Position numbers and translations under genes: made by a program. A stretch of DNA of 43,074 bases. Source: CALOBA01 sp942491465 (GTDB taxonomy: Bacteria > Pseudomonadota > Gammaproteobacteria > Chromatiales > Chromatiaceae). The notes beneath the pieces are model-generated. The model saw only the letters and a program-made list of their open reading frames with translations. It did not search any database and was not told the DNA's origin. Below, in pieces: positions 25,474 through 35,342 of the stretch; position 1 is the stretch's first letter; every line of letters starts with the position of its first letter. The stretch spans positions 1 to 43,074 of the forward strand of contig CALOBA010000052.1 of the NCBI GenBank assembly GCA_942491465.1, written 5' to 3'.

Positions 25474-26517
25474 TCAACGCGTGCTAAGGCCCGCCGGATC
25501 GATGAAGAACTGCTGCCGGCAGCTGCCCCGACCGCGGGTGCCGGCCTCGGCGATCAGCGCGGCGATGGAGGCATCGGGCGGCGTGTCCGTCGGCAGTGCG
25601 ATCTGCATCTCGGTGAGCATGCCGCCGCGGCAGTTCATGGAGACGCGGCGATGGGCGCCTTTGCCGAAGGCCCGATCGAAGGCCCGGTCGAAGCCGCTGC
25701 GGTCCACCGTCTTGCCGATGTTCGGCTGGATGAAGTCGGAGACCAGGCTGGACGCGTTGACCTGCTCGGTCAGCGCCGCGGCGACCCGGAAATAGGCGTT
25801 GGGGTCGGTATCGCGGCAGCTGCCGTGCTTCCAGTATTCGTGCCGCTGCAGGCAGGTGCCGGCGCCGACGCTGGGCATGATCGGCGCCAGGGTCCTGCGC
25901 ACCGCGGGCGTAAGATCCAGGGCGGGGTAGTGGCAGAAGCCCCCGCTCGGGCGGCGGCGCACCTGGCCGCAGTAGCCGTAGTCGCGGTGGCAGCCGCGCT
26001 TGTTCGGCCACAGGCCGTGCAATGTGAAATGGGTCGCGTCGAAGCCCCCGGCGTGCTGGTTGCGGCACTCCGCCAACCCCTGGCCGGACTGCTCGCAAAA
26101 GCCCGGCTGCCAGGACAGCGCGAGGACCTGGGCGTCGTAGCTGTCCGCCCTGCGGCAGCTGTCGGCGGCCTGGGGCTGGTCTTGGGCAACGGCGGCGAGC
26201 CCCGAGACCCGACCGCAGCGGGCCTCGACCCAGCGCAGCGGCTCCTGCGCCTCTGCACCGGAATCCACCCGCAGCCAGTCCGCCGCGCCGTCGGCCCGGG
26301 CGACCTCGCGCACGGGATAGGTCTTGCCCGGACTGGTCTGGAGCATGCCCGGGTTGGTCCGCCGACGCTTGGACTGGAACAGCGGGCAGCTGTCCTCGGC
26401 GACGAATCGGCCCGTGGCCGGGGCGGTGCCGTTGTCGGGCAGCCCGTAGGCCAAGGTGGTCCCTGCGGTCATGGCCAGGGACAGGGCGAGTAGGGCGTTG
26501 GGGAAAGGGTGGCGCAT
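25474..26517 (-). CDS. Secreted ribonuclease T2 family protein
   Basis: A 347-residue enzyme expected to act in the periplasm or outside the cell and cleave single-stranded RNA through 2',3'-cyclic phosphates. It has a signal peptide (PNALLALSLAMTAGTTLA). Both catalytic boxes are intact: CAS-1 FTLHGLWPN (His167) and CAS-2 HEYWKHGSC (Glu227, His231). Numerous cysteines suggest disulfides. About 120 residues between signal peptide and catalytic domain are an extra N-terminal region with an SH3-like feel (GKTYPVREV). A miniature element ends 17 bp before the ATG; its TTGG duplication supplies part of a GGAG ribosome-binding site. Confidence 0.9.
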   Translation of the reverse strand: MRHPFPNALLALSLAMTAGTTLAYGLPDNGTAPATGRFVAEDSCPLFQSKRRRTNPGMLQTSPGKTYPVREVARADGAADWLRVDSGAEAQEPLRWVEARCGRVSGLAAVAQDQPQAADSCRRADSYDAQVLALSWQPGFCEQSGQGLAECRNQHAGGFDATHFTLHGLWPNKRGCHRDYGYCGQVRRRPSGGFCHYPALDLTPAVRRTLAPIMPSVGAGTCLQRHEYWKHGSCRDTDPNAYFRVAAALTEQVNASSLVSDFIQPNIGKTVDRSGFDRAFDRAFGKGAHRRVSMNCRGGMLTEMQIALPTDTPPDASIAALIAEAGTRGRGSCRQQFFIDPAGLSTR

Positions 26518-26534
26518 GGTTATGAGTGCTCCAA

Positions 26535-26632
26535 GGATCGGTTCAGAAACAAGTGGCGCAGACGCCCGCTCGCTAAACCTTTTGACTGGCCATTTCGTAG
26601 TTGCGTCTGCACCACTTGTTTCTGAACCTTGA
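26535..26632 (-). mobile_element. Miniature inverted-repeat element, copy 4 (TSD CCAA)
   Basis: A full 98-bp copy in reverse orientation: GGATCGGTTCAGAAACAAGT at one end, CTTGTTTCTGAACCTTGA at the other, flanked by CCAA at 26531-26534 and 26633-26636. It sits between RNase T2 and the hydrolase gene. Confidence 0.95.
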
Positions 26633-26693
26633 CCAAGTCTGGTCGGTGGGCTGATGCCGTCGGAATAGGGTAGCCCAGCGCGCCGGCGTTGCA

Positions 26694-28307
26694 TCACTCG
26701 GCCTCGAAGTGCGTCTTCAGCCGGGCCACCTCGGCGTCGCTCCAGCCTGCTGGTTCGGTCAGCGCCTGCCATGCGTCGATGTAGTGTGCCGGCGCGAATT
26801 CGTGACCGAAGCCTTTCGGGGCGGAGCCCGCCACCATGTCGGCAGCAAGCTGCAGCATGGTCACGAGCGGAAACCAGCGCAGGTCGGGCGACACGTCGGG
26901 GCCGCGGGGTGCCCGCAGCCAAGCCGGCTCACGCCAGGCCGCATGGGGACTGAAGAAGGTGATCGGATCGCTGGCGTATTGGAGGAAGACGATCCGAAAG
27001 GCCCCCCAGGGTTTCTCGCCGAGGTCCAATCCGCCGTCTTGATTCATGAACCGGACCACCGACCCGCCACGAAAGCGGGGCAGCCACTCGGGCGATCCGG
27101 GATCACGCTCATCGGTGATGCGTCGCCAAGCTTCGTTGCGGAAGGGTGGGCCGCTCCAGAGCGCGCCGTTGAAGGGGTCATCGATAATGTCGTAAAGGTC
27201 GAACGACAGATCGGAGTTCAGTGAACCCAAGCTCAGTCCGTTGAGGTAGAGCTTCGGCCGCGCGTCGCGGGGCAGGCTGCGCCAGTGGCCGTAAACCTCC
27301 GAGAACAGGGCCTGGGCCATCTCAGCGCCGTAGGCGGCCTCGGTCAGCATGGCGAGGGGGCTGTTCAGATAGGAATACTGGGCCGCCACAGTGGCAATGT
27401 CGCCCCGGTGCAGATACTCGACCGGATCCTGCGATGATGCATCCACCCAGCCCGTGCCGGTGGGTGTCACCAGCAGCAGCACCGAGCGTTCGAAGCCGCC
27501 CACGCGCTGCAACTCCTCCAGCGCCAGACGTGCCCTCTGCTCGGGACTGTCGGCGGAGTTCAAGCCGACGTAGACGCGAATCGGCGCCGGCATCGGGGCA
27601 GAGAAAAACCGGCTCAGGTCTTCGGCGTCGGGCCCGCCGGCGACGAACATGCGGCCTTGGCGGCCAAGGTCTTCCCAATTGATCAGGGACGCCTGACTGC
27701 CGGTCTGGTCGGGATGGGGCGGACGCGGCAAATCGTCCTGAATCAGCGCATCGAGCTCCTGAAACGAACGATCGGCCATCCGCAGCAGGCCGCTTAGCAA
27801 GACGCCGTCGATCACCGACCAGAAGAGCGCCAGGGCGGCCACAACCCCGAGCAGAAACGAGATTCTCGGCGGCATGAAAGGCCGCAGTTTGACCGAAAGA
27901 CTCCGTATCACCCAGCGGAACGCCCGCGCAAGGGCCAGCAGGACCAGGAACAACAACACCGCGATCGGGCCGAGCAGCAGCGGTTGTAAGCCGGTGGACG
28001 CCTCCATGCCCATCAGCGCGCGAAGCGCGTTCTGCCAATGGGTCGCCTGCCACAAAAAACTCACCGCGACCAACAGGCAAAGCAGCGCCGCGATGGCCTT
28101 GATGATGGTCGCGGCACGGTTGCGCAAGACCGGCAATTGCAGGTAGCCCCACAGGGCCACCAACCCAACGCCAAGGCCATAGCCCACCGAAAACGACAGG
28201 CCGGAAAGGATGCCCTGAATGAAAAACGGCCTTGGCAGCAGCGAGGGCGTCAGCGAAAAGGCAAACAACAGGGTTCCAAGGAGTAGACCGACAATGTTGA
28301 GCTGCAT
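26694..28307 (-). CDS. Integral-membrane alpha/beta hydrolase family protein
   Basis: About 537 residues. The N-terminal 190 residues hold five to six membrane helices, beginning LLLGTLLFAFSLTPSLLPR, a stretch typical of the N-terminal domain of this family. The C-terminal half is an alpha/beta hydrolase domain with the nucleophile elbow LNGLSLGSLNS and candidate acid/His residues downstream. Substrate unknown; lipids or esters are plausible. ATG 28307 is chosen because the first helix follows at once; a TTG at 28364 would add 19 residues. Neither has a clear ribosome-binding site. Confidence 0.8.
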   Translation of the reverse strand: MQLNIVGLLLGTLLFAFSLTPSLLPRPFFIQGILSGLSFSVGYGLGVGLVALWGYLQLPVLRNRAATIIKAIAALLCLLVAVSFLWQATHWQNALRALMGMEASTGLQPLLLGPIAVLLFLVLLALARAFRWVIRSLSVKLRPFMPPRISFLLGVVAALALFWSVIDGVLLSGLLRMADRSFQELDALIQDDLPRPPHPDQTGSQASLINWEDLGRQGRMFVAGGPDAEDLSRFFSAPMPAPIRVYVGLNSADSPEQRARLALEELQRVGGFERSVLLLVTPTGTGWVDASSQDPVEYLHRGDIATVAAQYSYLNSPLAMLTEAAYGAEMAQALFSEVYGHWRSLPRDARPKLYLNGLSLGSLNSDLSFDLYDIIDDPFNGALWSGPPFRNEAWRRITDERDPGSPEWLPRFRGGSVVRFMNQDGGLDLGEKPWGAFRIVFLQYASDPITFFSPHAAWREPAWLRAPRGPDVSPDLRWFPLVTMLQLAADMVAGSAPKGFGHEFAPAHYIDAWQALTEPAGWSDAEVARLKTHFEAE

Positions 28308-28378
28308 CGTTTTTGTAGGCACTTGAGTATTCCAAAAAGCAATGGGGCCTGATCTTGTAGGCAACCGTCGGGCCGGGA

Positions 28379-28804
28379 TCAGCGGCGAGCGGCGGCGGCC
28401 AGGGCCAGGATCTGGTCCGGCGACAGGTCGGCCAGGTTGCGGATGCCCTCCAGGGTGACGATGGTCACCTCGGCCCGCTGCTCGATGCGCAGCCGGGCGG
28501 CGGTCTCGGCCAGGGCCGCCGCGCGGCGGCGCTTGTGGATGCGCTCGCCGAGGTCCAGGGCGGCGAGCAGGGCCGGCGGGATCGCCAACAGGACGGCGGC
28601 GCCGGCCAGCAGCGTGGCCGGGTCCAGCGTGCGCTGCACGGCGGTGTCCACCGGCGGCAGCGGGCGGGGGCGCAGTTGCGCCAGGGCGGCGGCGTCCGTT
28701 GCCGCGTCGGGCTTGGTGCCGACCGCCTCGGTCAGCGCCTGGATCAGGGTCTCGGCCGCGGCTTGGGCGTCGGGGCCGGTGAGGGTCAGTTTGAGGTCTT
28801 GCAT
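28379..28804 (-). CDS. Small single-helix membrane protein next to the CHAT-STAND gene
   Basis: A 141-residue protein. The N-terminus is a strand-helix unit (LKLTLTGPDAQAAAETLIQAL), there is one membrane helix (LLAGAAVLLAIPPALLAAL) at about residues 65-85, and then a basic helix and VTIVTLEGIRNLADLSPDQIL. The order small domain-TM-cytoplasmic tail recalls the effector-associated constant components (EACC1-like) found beside STAND/conflict systems; this is an analogy, not a match I can prove. It lies 81 bp downstream of the CHAT gene on the same strand. Confidence 0.65.
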   Translation of the reverse strand: MQDLKLTLTGPDAQAAAETLIQALTEAVGTKPDAATDAAALAQLRPRPLPPVDTAVQRTLDPATLLAGAAVLLAIPPALLAALDLGERIHKRRRAAALAETAARLRIEQRAEVTIVTLEGIRNLADLSPDQILALAAAARR

Positions 28805-28885
28805 GGTCTTGCGTGTGGTGGGTTGCCGTTGGGGGCTGGGACCCAGTATCGGCGAAGGCACCGGCCTTGGCCAGCGTCGGCCCCC

Positions 28886-31800
28886 TCAGCCGGGGGCGGC
28901 GCAGTCCAGGCCGAACTGGGTCAGGATGGCCTCGATCTGCCCCGCCTCCGGCAGCCGCATGGCGCGGGCCTCGGCCCGGGCCAGGCAGAGCAGGTCGCGG
29001 GCCTCGGACCGGTCTGTCTCGGCGCCGCGGCGCCAGAGCATCTGGGCCAGCATGGTCCGGTTGACCATCAGGCCGCGACGGTCGCCGAGCCTTTCCTTCG
29101 CCGGCAGCACCGCCTCGCGATAGACCTGGATCGCACCGTCGGCATCGCCCTGCTGGAACCGGATATCGGCGATCTTGCCTTGGGTGATGGCGGTTGAGCG
29201 CAGGTCGCCGAGTCGCTGGTAGACGGGGAGCTCTTCATCGGTGCGGATGCGCAGGGCCTCGTCGAGCTGTCCGCGGGCTTGGAGGATATCGGCGATCTGG
29301 CCTTGGGTGATGGCGGTTGAGCGCAGGTCGCCGAGTCGCTGGAAGACGGGGAGCGCTTCATCGGTGCGGATGCGCAGGGCCTCGTCGAGCTGTCCGCGGG
29401 CTTGGAGGATATCGGCGATCTGGCCTTGGGTGATGGCGGTTGAGCGCAGGTCGCCGAGTCGCTGGAAGACGGGAAGCTTTTCTTCGGCGCGGATGCGCAG
29501 GGCCTCGTCGAGCTGTCCGCGGGCTTGGAGGATATCGGCGATCCGGCCTTGGGTGATGGCGGTTTCGCGCAGGTCGCCGAGTCGCTGGAAGACGGGGAGC
29601 TGAACATCGGTGCGGATGCGCAGGGCCTCGTCGAGCTGTCCGCGGGCTTGGAGGATATCGGCGATCTGGCCTTGGGTGATGGCGGTTGAGCGCAGGTCGC
29701 CGAGTCGCTGGAAGACGGGGAGCTGAACATCGGTGCGGATGCGCAGGGCCTCGTCGAGCTGTCCGCGGGCTTGGAGGATATCGGCGATCTTGCCTTGGGT
29801 GATGGCGGTTGAGCGCAGGTCGCCGAGTCGCTGGAAGACGGGGAGCTGAACATCGGTGCGGATGCGCAGGGCCTCGTCGAGCTGTCCGCGGGCTTGGAGG
29901 ATATCGGCGATCTGGCCTTGGGCGACGGCGACGCTCTGCTCGTCGCCGGCCGCCTCGGCGTGGCCGATGGCCTCGCGGAAGGTCTGCTCGGCCCCGTCGA
30001 GGTCGCCGGATTGATACAGGCGCTTGCCGCGCTCGTGGGCCAGGTGTAGGGCCTCGACGGGGTTCGGGTCGGCGCCGTCGTCGGTCGCGCGCCGCAACAG
30101 CGCATCGGCCCCGGCCCCGTCGCCGTCGCCGGCGAGGACGCGGGCGGCGGTGGCCAGCAGTCGGGGGGTGGGTGGGCGGGCGGCGGCGTCGAGCAGCGCG
30201 AACAGGGCGCGGGCGGTGGCGGCGGCCTGTTGGTAGTTCTCGGTCTCCAGGTCTTGCAGGGCGCCGAGGCCGCAGGCGGCGGCGGTGTCGCTGTCGGCGG
30301 CGGCGATGGCCAGTGTGCAGAGCAGGCGCTCGGCGGGGCCGGGGCGGCGGCCGGTGGGGCCGCCCCAGGCGGCGAGCAGCGGGGCGATGGCGAGGCGGGC
30401 GATGGTGGCGGTGTCGGTTGCGCTGAGGGGCGGCAGCCGGCCGGCGGCCAGGCGGCTGACCCCCAGGGCCGGGCGGGCCGGGTCGAGGGGGTCGGTGCCG
30501 GGTTCGAGCAGGGCGAGGTCGGTGAGTGGTTGCAGGGCGCCGCCGATCTGCTCGGTCAGGGCGGCGGCGACCGTTACCGGGATCGGCAGCGTGAACAGGG
30601 TGAGGGCGCGCAGCAGGGCGCGGCCGGCGTCGCCGGCGAGGTCGAGCAGGGTGTCGACGGCGATCTGCTCCAGCAGGTCGCGCAGGGACTCGGTGCGGGG
30701 GGCCGCGCCGCCGGCGAGGTAGGTCTCCATCTCGGCGAGGGCGGCCTCGGCGCGGGGCAGCGGCACGGCGGGGCTGAGCAGCAGGCCGCTGCCGAGCAGG
30801 TCGAGCAGGCCGGGGTTGCCGCGGGCGGCGCGGGCGGCGCGGGGCAGGCCGGCGGCGCGCTCGGCGAGGTCTGGCGGGGCCGCGGCGGCGGCGAGCTGGC
30901 GCTGGCGCAGCTGGAGCTTGCGCTCGGCGGCGGCGCTGAAGCCGGGCAGCTCGATGCGGGCGAGCCCCATGGCCGGGTCGGGGCCGGCGTCGGCGAGCCG
31001 GAACGGGAAGCGGCTGGTGATGAGCAGCCGGCTGTCGGTGCGCTGGGGGTCGAAGGCGCGCAGCAGGCCGGCGACCAGGCCGGCGTGCTCGGCCCGCACC
31101 GGCCGGGCGCCGGGGGCCGCGTCCAGGAGCTGTTCGAAGTCGTCGAGCACCAGCAGCAGGGCCGGGCCGTCGGCGTCGCGCTGGGCGCAGGGGCCGCCGA
31201 GCAGGTCGGCGAGCAGGTCGTCGAGGACGGCCAGGGCGGCCTCGGGGCCTTGGGCGCGGGCGGCGCGCAGGGCGCTCTGGCCGTCGCGCAGCAGGGCGCG
31301 GGCGGCGGGGTAGGGTTGCAGGGCCTGTTGCAGGGCGTCGAGCAGCTCGCCGCCGTGGAAGGGGCCGTGGAGCACGGCCTGGGCCAGGTCGTCGCGGTGG
31401 CGGTTGAGGATGCGTGCGGCCAGGCTGGACTTGCCGAGCCGGCCCATGCCGGTGATGAGCAGGCCGCCGTGGTGGGCGCCGTCGAGCAGCCGCAGGGCGT
31501 GCTGCAGCTCGCGGCGGCGGCCGACGAACAGGTGGTGCGGGGCCACCGGGACGACCTTGCCGAGCAGGGCCTTGGGGATGTGGCGGGCCGGCAGCAGCGA
31601 GCGCTTGCGCCGGCCCGCCGCCAGGGCCGCGGCGGCATCGGCGTCGCGACCGAGCCAGAGCCGGGCCAGGTGCCAGTGGCGTTGCAGCAGCGGGTCGTCG
31701 GCCAGCAGCAGGGCGCGGCGGGCGTCGGCCAGGGCCGCGGCCAGGGGCTGGCGGTGGGCCAGGGCGCGGTAGAGCGCGGCGGCGAAGCGGGTGGCGGCGC

Positions 31801-32758
31801 GGTCGGCCACCGGGCCGTCCCAGCCGAGCACGGCGGGCAGCCCGGCCAGGACCAGCGCGGCGGCCAGGGGATGGGCCGGGGCCGGGCCGGTGTGCGTCGG
31901 CGCGGCGGGCGGCTCGGGCTCGCGGCGCTCGCCGGGGGGCGGCAGCTGGGCGCGCGGGTCGCCGGGGCGGTCCGGGGCGGCGGCGCTGAGACAGGCGGAC
32001 AGGAACAGCAGCCGCGGTGGGGCCGGGCGCAGGGCCTCCAGCAGCGCGGCGGCGTCGGTGGGTTGGGCGCCGAAGGCGCCGTCTTCGAGCAGCAGCACCG
32101 GCCGCGGCGGGCAGTGGGGCTCGGCCCAGGCGTGGTGGCCGTGGGCCGAGAGGTGCAGCACCGGCAGGCCGCCGACGTCGGTCAGGTGTTGGCCCAGGGC
32201 CCGGGGCTCGCCGGTCTCGTCCACCAGCAGATCGAGGTTGGTGTCGCCGACGGCGTCGAGGATGGCGGTCTCCTCGGCCTCGAAGTCCAGCTCGGCGACG
32301 CCGGGGGGCGAGGCGGCCATGAAGGCGAGGCCGAGCCGGTGATCGTCCGCCGCCGGGGCACGGCCCACCGGTCCAAGCCGGCGCAGCGGGCTGAAGCCGA
32401 GCAGGGCGTTGGCGGCCAGCGGGCCCTCGGCGTCGGCGAGCAGCTCCCAGGGGGCCTGGAGCAGGGCGCGGGCGGCGGCGGTGGGCGCCGGGCTGGGGTC
32501 GTGGACGGTGAACAGCAGCGCCCGGGCGGCCTGGGCGATGAGCCGGCGGAGCTGGCCGCCGTCGCCGTCGAGCCAGCGATAGAGGTCGCGACCGATGGCC
32601 AGGGCCTCGGCGGCGGGGTCCGCGGCCCGCTCCAGGTCGGCATAGCGGGCGGACAGCGCGTCGAGGACGGCGGGCTCGATACGGCGGCGTGGGCCGACGG
32701 GGGTGTCGTCGGCCAGCAGCTCGAAGGTGTCGGTGTCGATCAGGACGGTGGCGGCCAT
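28886..32758 (-). CDS. CHAT protease - STAND NTPase - TPR protein
   Basis: A 1290-residue modular protein. Residues 140-370 form a CHAT (caspase-like) domain with catalytic His206 (LHLSAHGHH) and Cys256 (LFLSACLSA). Residues 410-700 form a STAND/NACHT-type NTPase with Walker A TGMGRLGKSS (437-445) and Walker B LLLVLDDFEQ (534-543). From about 880 to the end lie TPR repeats, six of them with a 41-residue period and almost identical. By family knowledge, such proteins sense a ligand by the TPRs, oligomerise on ATP, and activate the protease; many serve in defence or regulated cell death. The ATG at 32758 has AAGGAG 7 bp upstream. Extreme GC content creates long false frames on both strands. Confidence 0.9.
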   Translation of the reverse strand: MAATVLIDTDTFELLADDTPVGPRRRIEPAVLDALSARYADLERAADPAAEALAIGRDLYRWLDGDGGQLRRLIAQAARALLFTVHDPSPAPTAAARALLQAPWELLADAEGPLAANALLGFSPLRRLGPVGRAPAADDHRLGLAFMAASPPGVAELDFEAEETAILDAVGDTNLDLLVDETGEPRALGQHLTDVGGLPVLHLSAHGHHAWAEPHCPPRPVLLLEDGAFGAQPTDAAALLEALRPAPPRLLFLSACLSAAAPDRPGDPRAQLPPPGERREPEPPAAPTHTGPAPAHPLAAALVLAGLPAVLGWDGPVADRAATRFAAALYRALAHRQPLAAALADARRALLLADDPLLQRHWHLARLWLGRDADAAAALAAGRRKRSLLPARHIPKALLGKVVPVAPHHLFVGRRRELQHALRLLDGAHHGGLLITGMGRLGKSSLAARILNRHRDDLAQAVLHGPFHGGELLDALQQALQPYPAARALLRDGQSALRAARAQGPEAALAVLDDLLADLLGGPCAQRDADGPALLLVLDDFEQLLDAAPGARPVRAEHAGLVAGLLRAFDPQRTDSRLLITSRFPFRLADAGPDPAMGLARIELPGFSAAAERKLQLRQRQLAAAAAPPDLAERAAGLPRAARAARGNPGLLDLLGSGLLLSPAVPLPRAEAALAEMETYLAGGAAPRTESLRDLLEQIAVDTLLDLAGDAGRALLRALTLFTLPIPVTVAAALTEQIGGALQPLTDLALLEPGTDPLDPARPALGVSRLAAGRLPPLSATDTATIARLAIAPLLAAWGGPTGRRPGPAERLLCTLAIAAADSDTAAACGLGALQDLETENYQQAAATARALFALLDAAARPPTPRLLATAARVLAGDGDGAGADALLRRATDDGADPNPVEALHLAHERGKRLYQSGDLDGAEQTFREAIGHAEAAGDEQSVAVAQGQIADILQARGQLDEALRIRTDVQLPVFQRLGDLRSTAITQGKIADILQARGQLDEALRIRTDVQLPVFQRLGDLRSTAITQGQIADILQARGQLDEALRIRTDVQLPVFQRLGDLRETAITQGRIADILQARGQLDEALRIRAEEKLPVFQRLGDLRSTAITQGQIADILQARGQLDEALRIRTDEALPVFQRLGDLRSTAITQGQIADILQARGQLDEALRIRTDEELPVYQRLGDLRSTAITQGKIADIRFQQGDADGAIQVYREAVLPAKERLGDRRGLMVNRTMLAQMLWRRGAETDRSEARDLLCLARAEARAMRLPEAGQIEAILTQFGLDCAAPG
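29200..29937 (-). repeat. Six 123-bp direct repeats encoding TPR units
   Basis: GGAGGATATCGGCGAT recurs at 29281, 29404, 29527, 29650, 29773 and 29896: an exact 123-bp period, 41 codons. The units differ by few bases, mainly at the codons encoding DVQLPVFQ / DEALPVFQ / AEEKLPVFQ. The 41-42-residue period is that of kinesin-light-chain-like TPRs. Near-identity points to recent duplication or gene conversion. Confidence 0.92.
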
Positions 32759-32849
32759 CGCGCGGGCTCCTTGGGGCGGTCGATGGGGTGGAAGCATAGC
32801 GGGATTGCGACGGGATTTGCACCGGGCACGGGTGGTGGGGGCGCCCCAG

Positions 32850-32996
32850 TGCACCGCTGCGGAAGTCCCAAGACCGCCGGCATGCCCACTCGGCGCTGTG
32901 GGAGCGACTTGCAGTCGCGACTTCCGCGTCGCGGCGGTCGCGATTGCGAATCGCTCCCACAGCTGCAGGCGGTCTCGGAATTTTCGCGGCAAAGCA
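32850..32996. mobile_element. CTAG-bounded palindromic element D, REP-like core
   Basis: Nearly identical to element C at 21520-21666. The right flank is CTAG at 32997-33000; the left is CCAG at 32846-32849, a one-base change. It lies about 90 bp upstream of the CHAT gene start and so is within its likely promoter or leader region. Confidence 0.88.
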
Positions 32997-33000
32997 CTAG

Positions 33001-33137
33001 GCTGTCGAAATCCGCTGTTTTCGGCGATGCTGTCGATCCCGGTTTTTTGGCTGCCGATCTCCAGCCGCTCAGACGCAGCCAAGGAGGGACGGAAACCGGG
33101 GGACGGTTTGGCCGAGTCTCGGGAAGATTTCGATAGT
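33001..33137. repeat. Possible third CTAG-bounded element
   Basis: It lies between CTAG 32997-33000 and CTAG 33138-33141, with ends GCTGTCGAAATC and, on the opposite strand, ACTATCGAAATC (10 of 12 match). The interior is unlike the other elements. Only one copy is seen, so it is tentative. Confidence 0.45.
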
Positions 33138-33140
33138 CTA

Positions 33141-34169
<1,029 letters not shown>

Positions 34170-34175
<6 letters not shown>

Positions 34176-34700
34176 AGCCGCGCCAGTCCCTGGGGCTGAT
34201 CGACACCTTTGTGCTGGCCAAACCGTTCAACGCGCTGGCCAATGCGGTGGTGCTGTTTTCCTGCGCGGTGGGGGTGGCGTTGATCGGCCTGCTGCGCAAG
34301 CGCGCGCTGCTCGCCGTCACCATCGACATGGACGACCGCGGCGCCGAGTCGCTCGCGGCCGTGCAGGCGCCGCGCGCGCCGCTGCCGGTGGTCCTGCGTG
34401 AGACGCCGCCAACCCCGGATACCGGTGCCGGCACCGCGTTCGAGCGCATCCGCGAGCGCGGAACCCTGCGCGGGGGCTATGTGATGGACCGACCGCCGTT
34501 CGCCTTCCGCAACGGCGCCGGCGCGCTGGTGGGCATGGATGTGGAACTGGCCCGCCGGCTGGGGCGCGATCCGGGGGTAGCGCAAGTGGGGAGGGGGCCG
34601 CACCGCGCAACAGCGTTGGTCGGTGCTGCGCAACGTGCTGGGCTGGCAGGGCGGGCGCGGGCCGGTGGATGAGGCGCTCGACCGGCAACCGATTCACTGA
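34170..34700 (+). pseudogene. Broken dicarboxylate symporter / solute-binding-protein fusion gene
   Basis: One frame reads the last helices of a DctA-type cation:dicarboxylate symporter (LIDTFVLAKPFNALANAV, VALIGLLRKRALL), then the start of a family 3 solute-binding domain (RGTLRGGYVMDRPPFAFRNG, LVGMDVELARRLG). The frame then changes and ends with TAQQRWSVLRNVLGW, like the C-terminus of such proteins. Most of the symporter and most of the binding domain are missing, so it has lost both ends of its function. The 5' part ends abruptly against the tandem array. Confidence 0.7.
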
Positions 34701-34758
34701 CTGAGCCTTTCTCCTTTGCGCCGTCGCGTGATGCTCATCATGGCCGCGCCCTGCGGTA

Positions 34759-35004
34759 TTACAGTTTCTTGCCGAGCGTGGAGACCCACATGGCCAGGCG
34801 ATGTCTGATGGCCTCCTGGGAGACCTGTTCCTCGGGTAAGGGGGTGATCAGCTTGTCGTGCACGAGCAGGCGATAGATGTATTCGAGCTTCTCCGACGTG
34901 GAATCCGTGGGCTCGAACTCGGCCGCACCGCGCTTCTCGGCATAGGCGACGCCGACGGCGATCGCCTTCTTCACCAGTTCCTTCTCGTTCTTGAGCTTCT
35001 TCAT
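34759..35004 (-). CDS. DUF5062 family protein
   Basis: An 81-residue cytoplasmic protein, MKKLKNEKELVKKA, VGVAYAEKRGAAEFEP, then EYIYRLLVHDKLITPLPEE. This matches DUF5062, a small family known from Vibrio, Pseudomonas and related gammaproteobacteria, without known function. The start at 35004 begins the conserved MKKLKN; the frame is open further upstream without family similarity. It is divergent from the ClC-SPOR gene. Confidence 0.85.
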   Translation of the reverse strand: MKKLKNEKELVKKAIAVGVAYAEKRGAAEFEPTDSTSEKLEYIYRLLVHDKLITPLPEEQVSQEAIRHRLAMWVSTLGKKL

Positions 35005-35342
35005 GGCATTGCACTGCAGTTTCTGGTCGCCGGGGGATACCGGCGATGAGGACAATGGGTGCGGTGCATAGTCCCACTGCCGAGGTCCGCTTGGCAACGC
35101 CGGCTGCGAAGCCTCGCTTCGGGGAGCAGCGCCGCGGGCGGTTGCCGACGCATTGGGGACTGGGATAGAGTTCCGGTTGCCACTGCCGCGTGAGAATCCG
35201 CGACAAACCCTCGGCGATCCTGCTGTAATCACGAGAGCCCCCGTATGCAATCGCGGCATCATCTCACGGCGTGGTGGCGAGCCATGGACCTTGACTCGAT
35301 CCTCCTTCGCCCGGCTGTGCCCACCCGCGGGACCCCGCCACG
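35005..35342. other. Divergent intergenic region
   Basis: 338 bp between the divergent DUF5062 and ClC-SPOR genes. It should hold the promoters of both; I find no convincing -35/-10 pair and no other gene. Confidence 0.4.

Noticed and set aside
29200..29937. Regular 123-bp repeats as a CRISPR array
   Set aside because: The entire period is conserved with no unique spacers, and it translates into TPR units; no cas genes are present.
29358..33136. Very long open frames (up to 1200 codons) in other frames of the CHAT-STAND gene, both strands
   Set aside because: Extreme third-position GC removes stop codons. Translations are Arg/Pro- or Gly/Gln-rich without motifs, whereas the chosen frame shows catalytic and Walker motifs.
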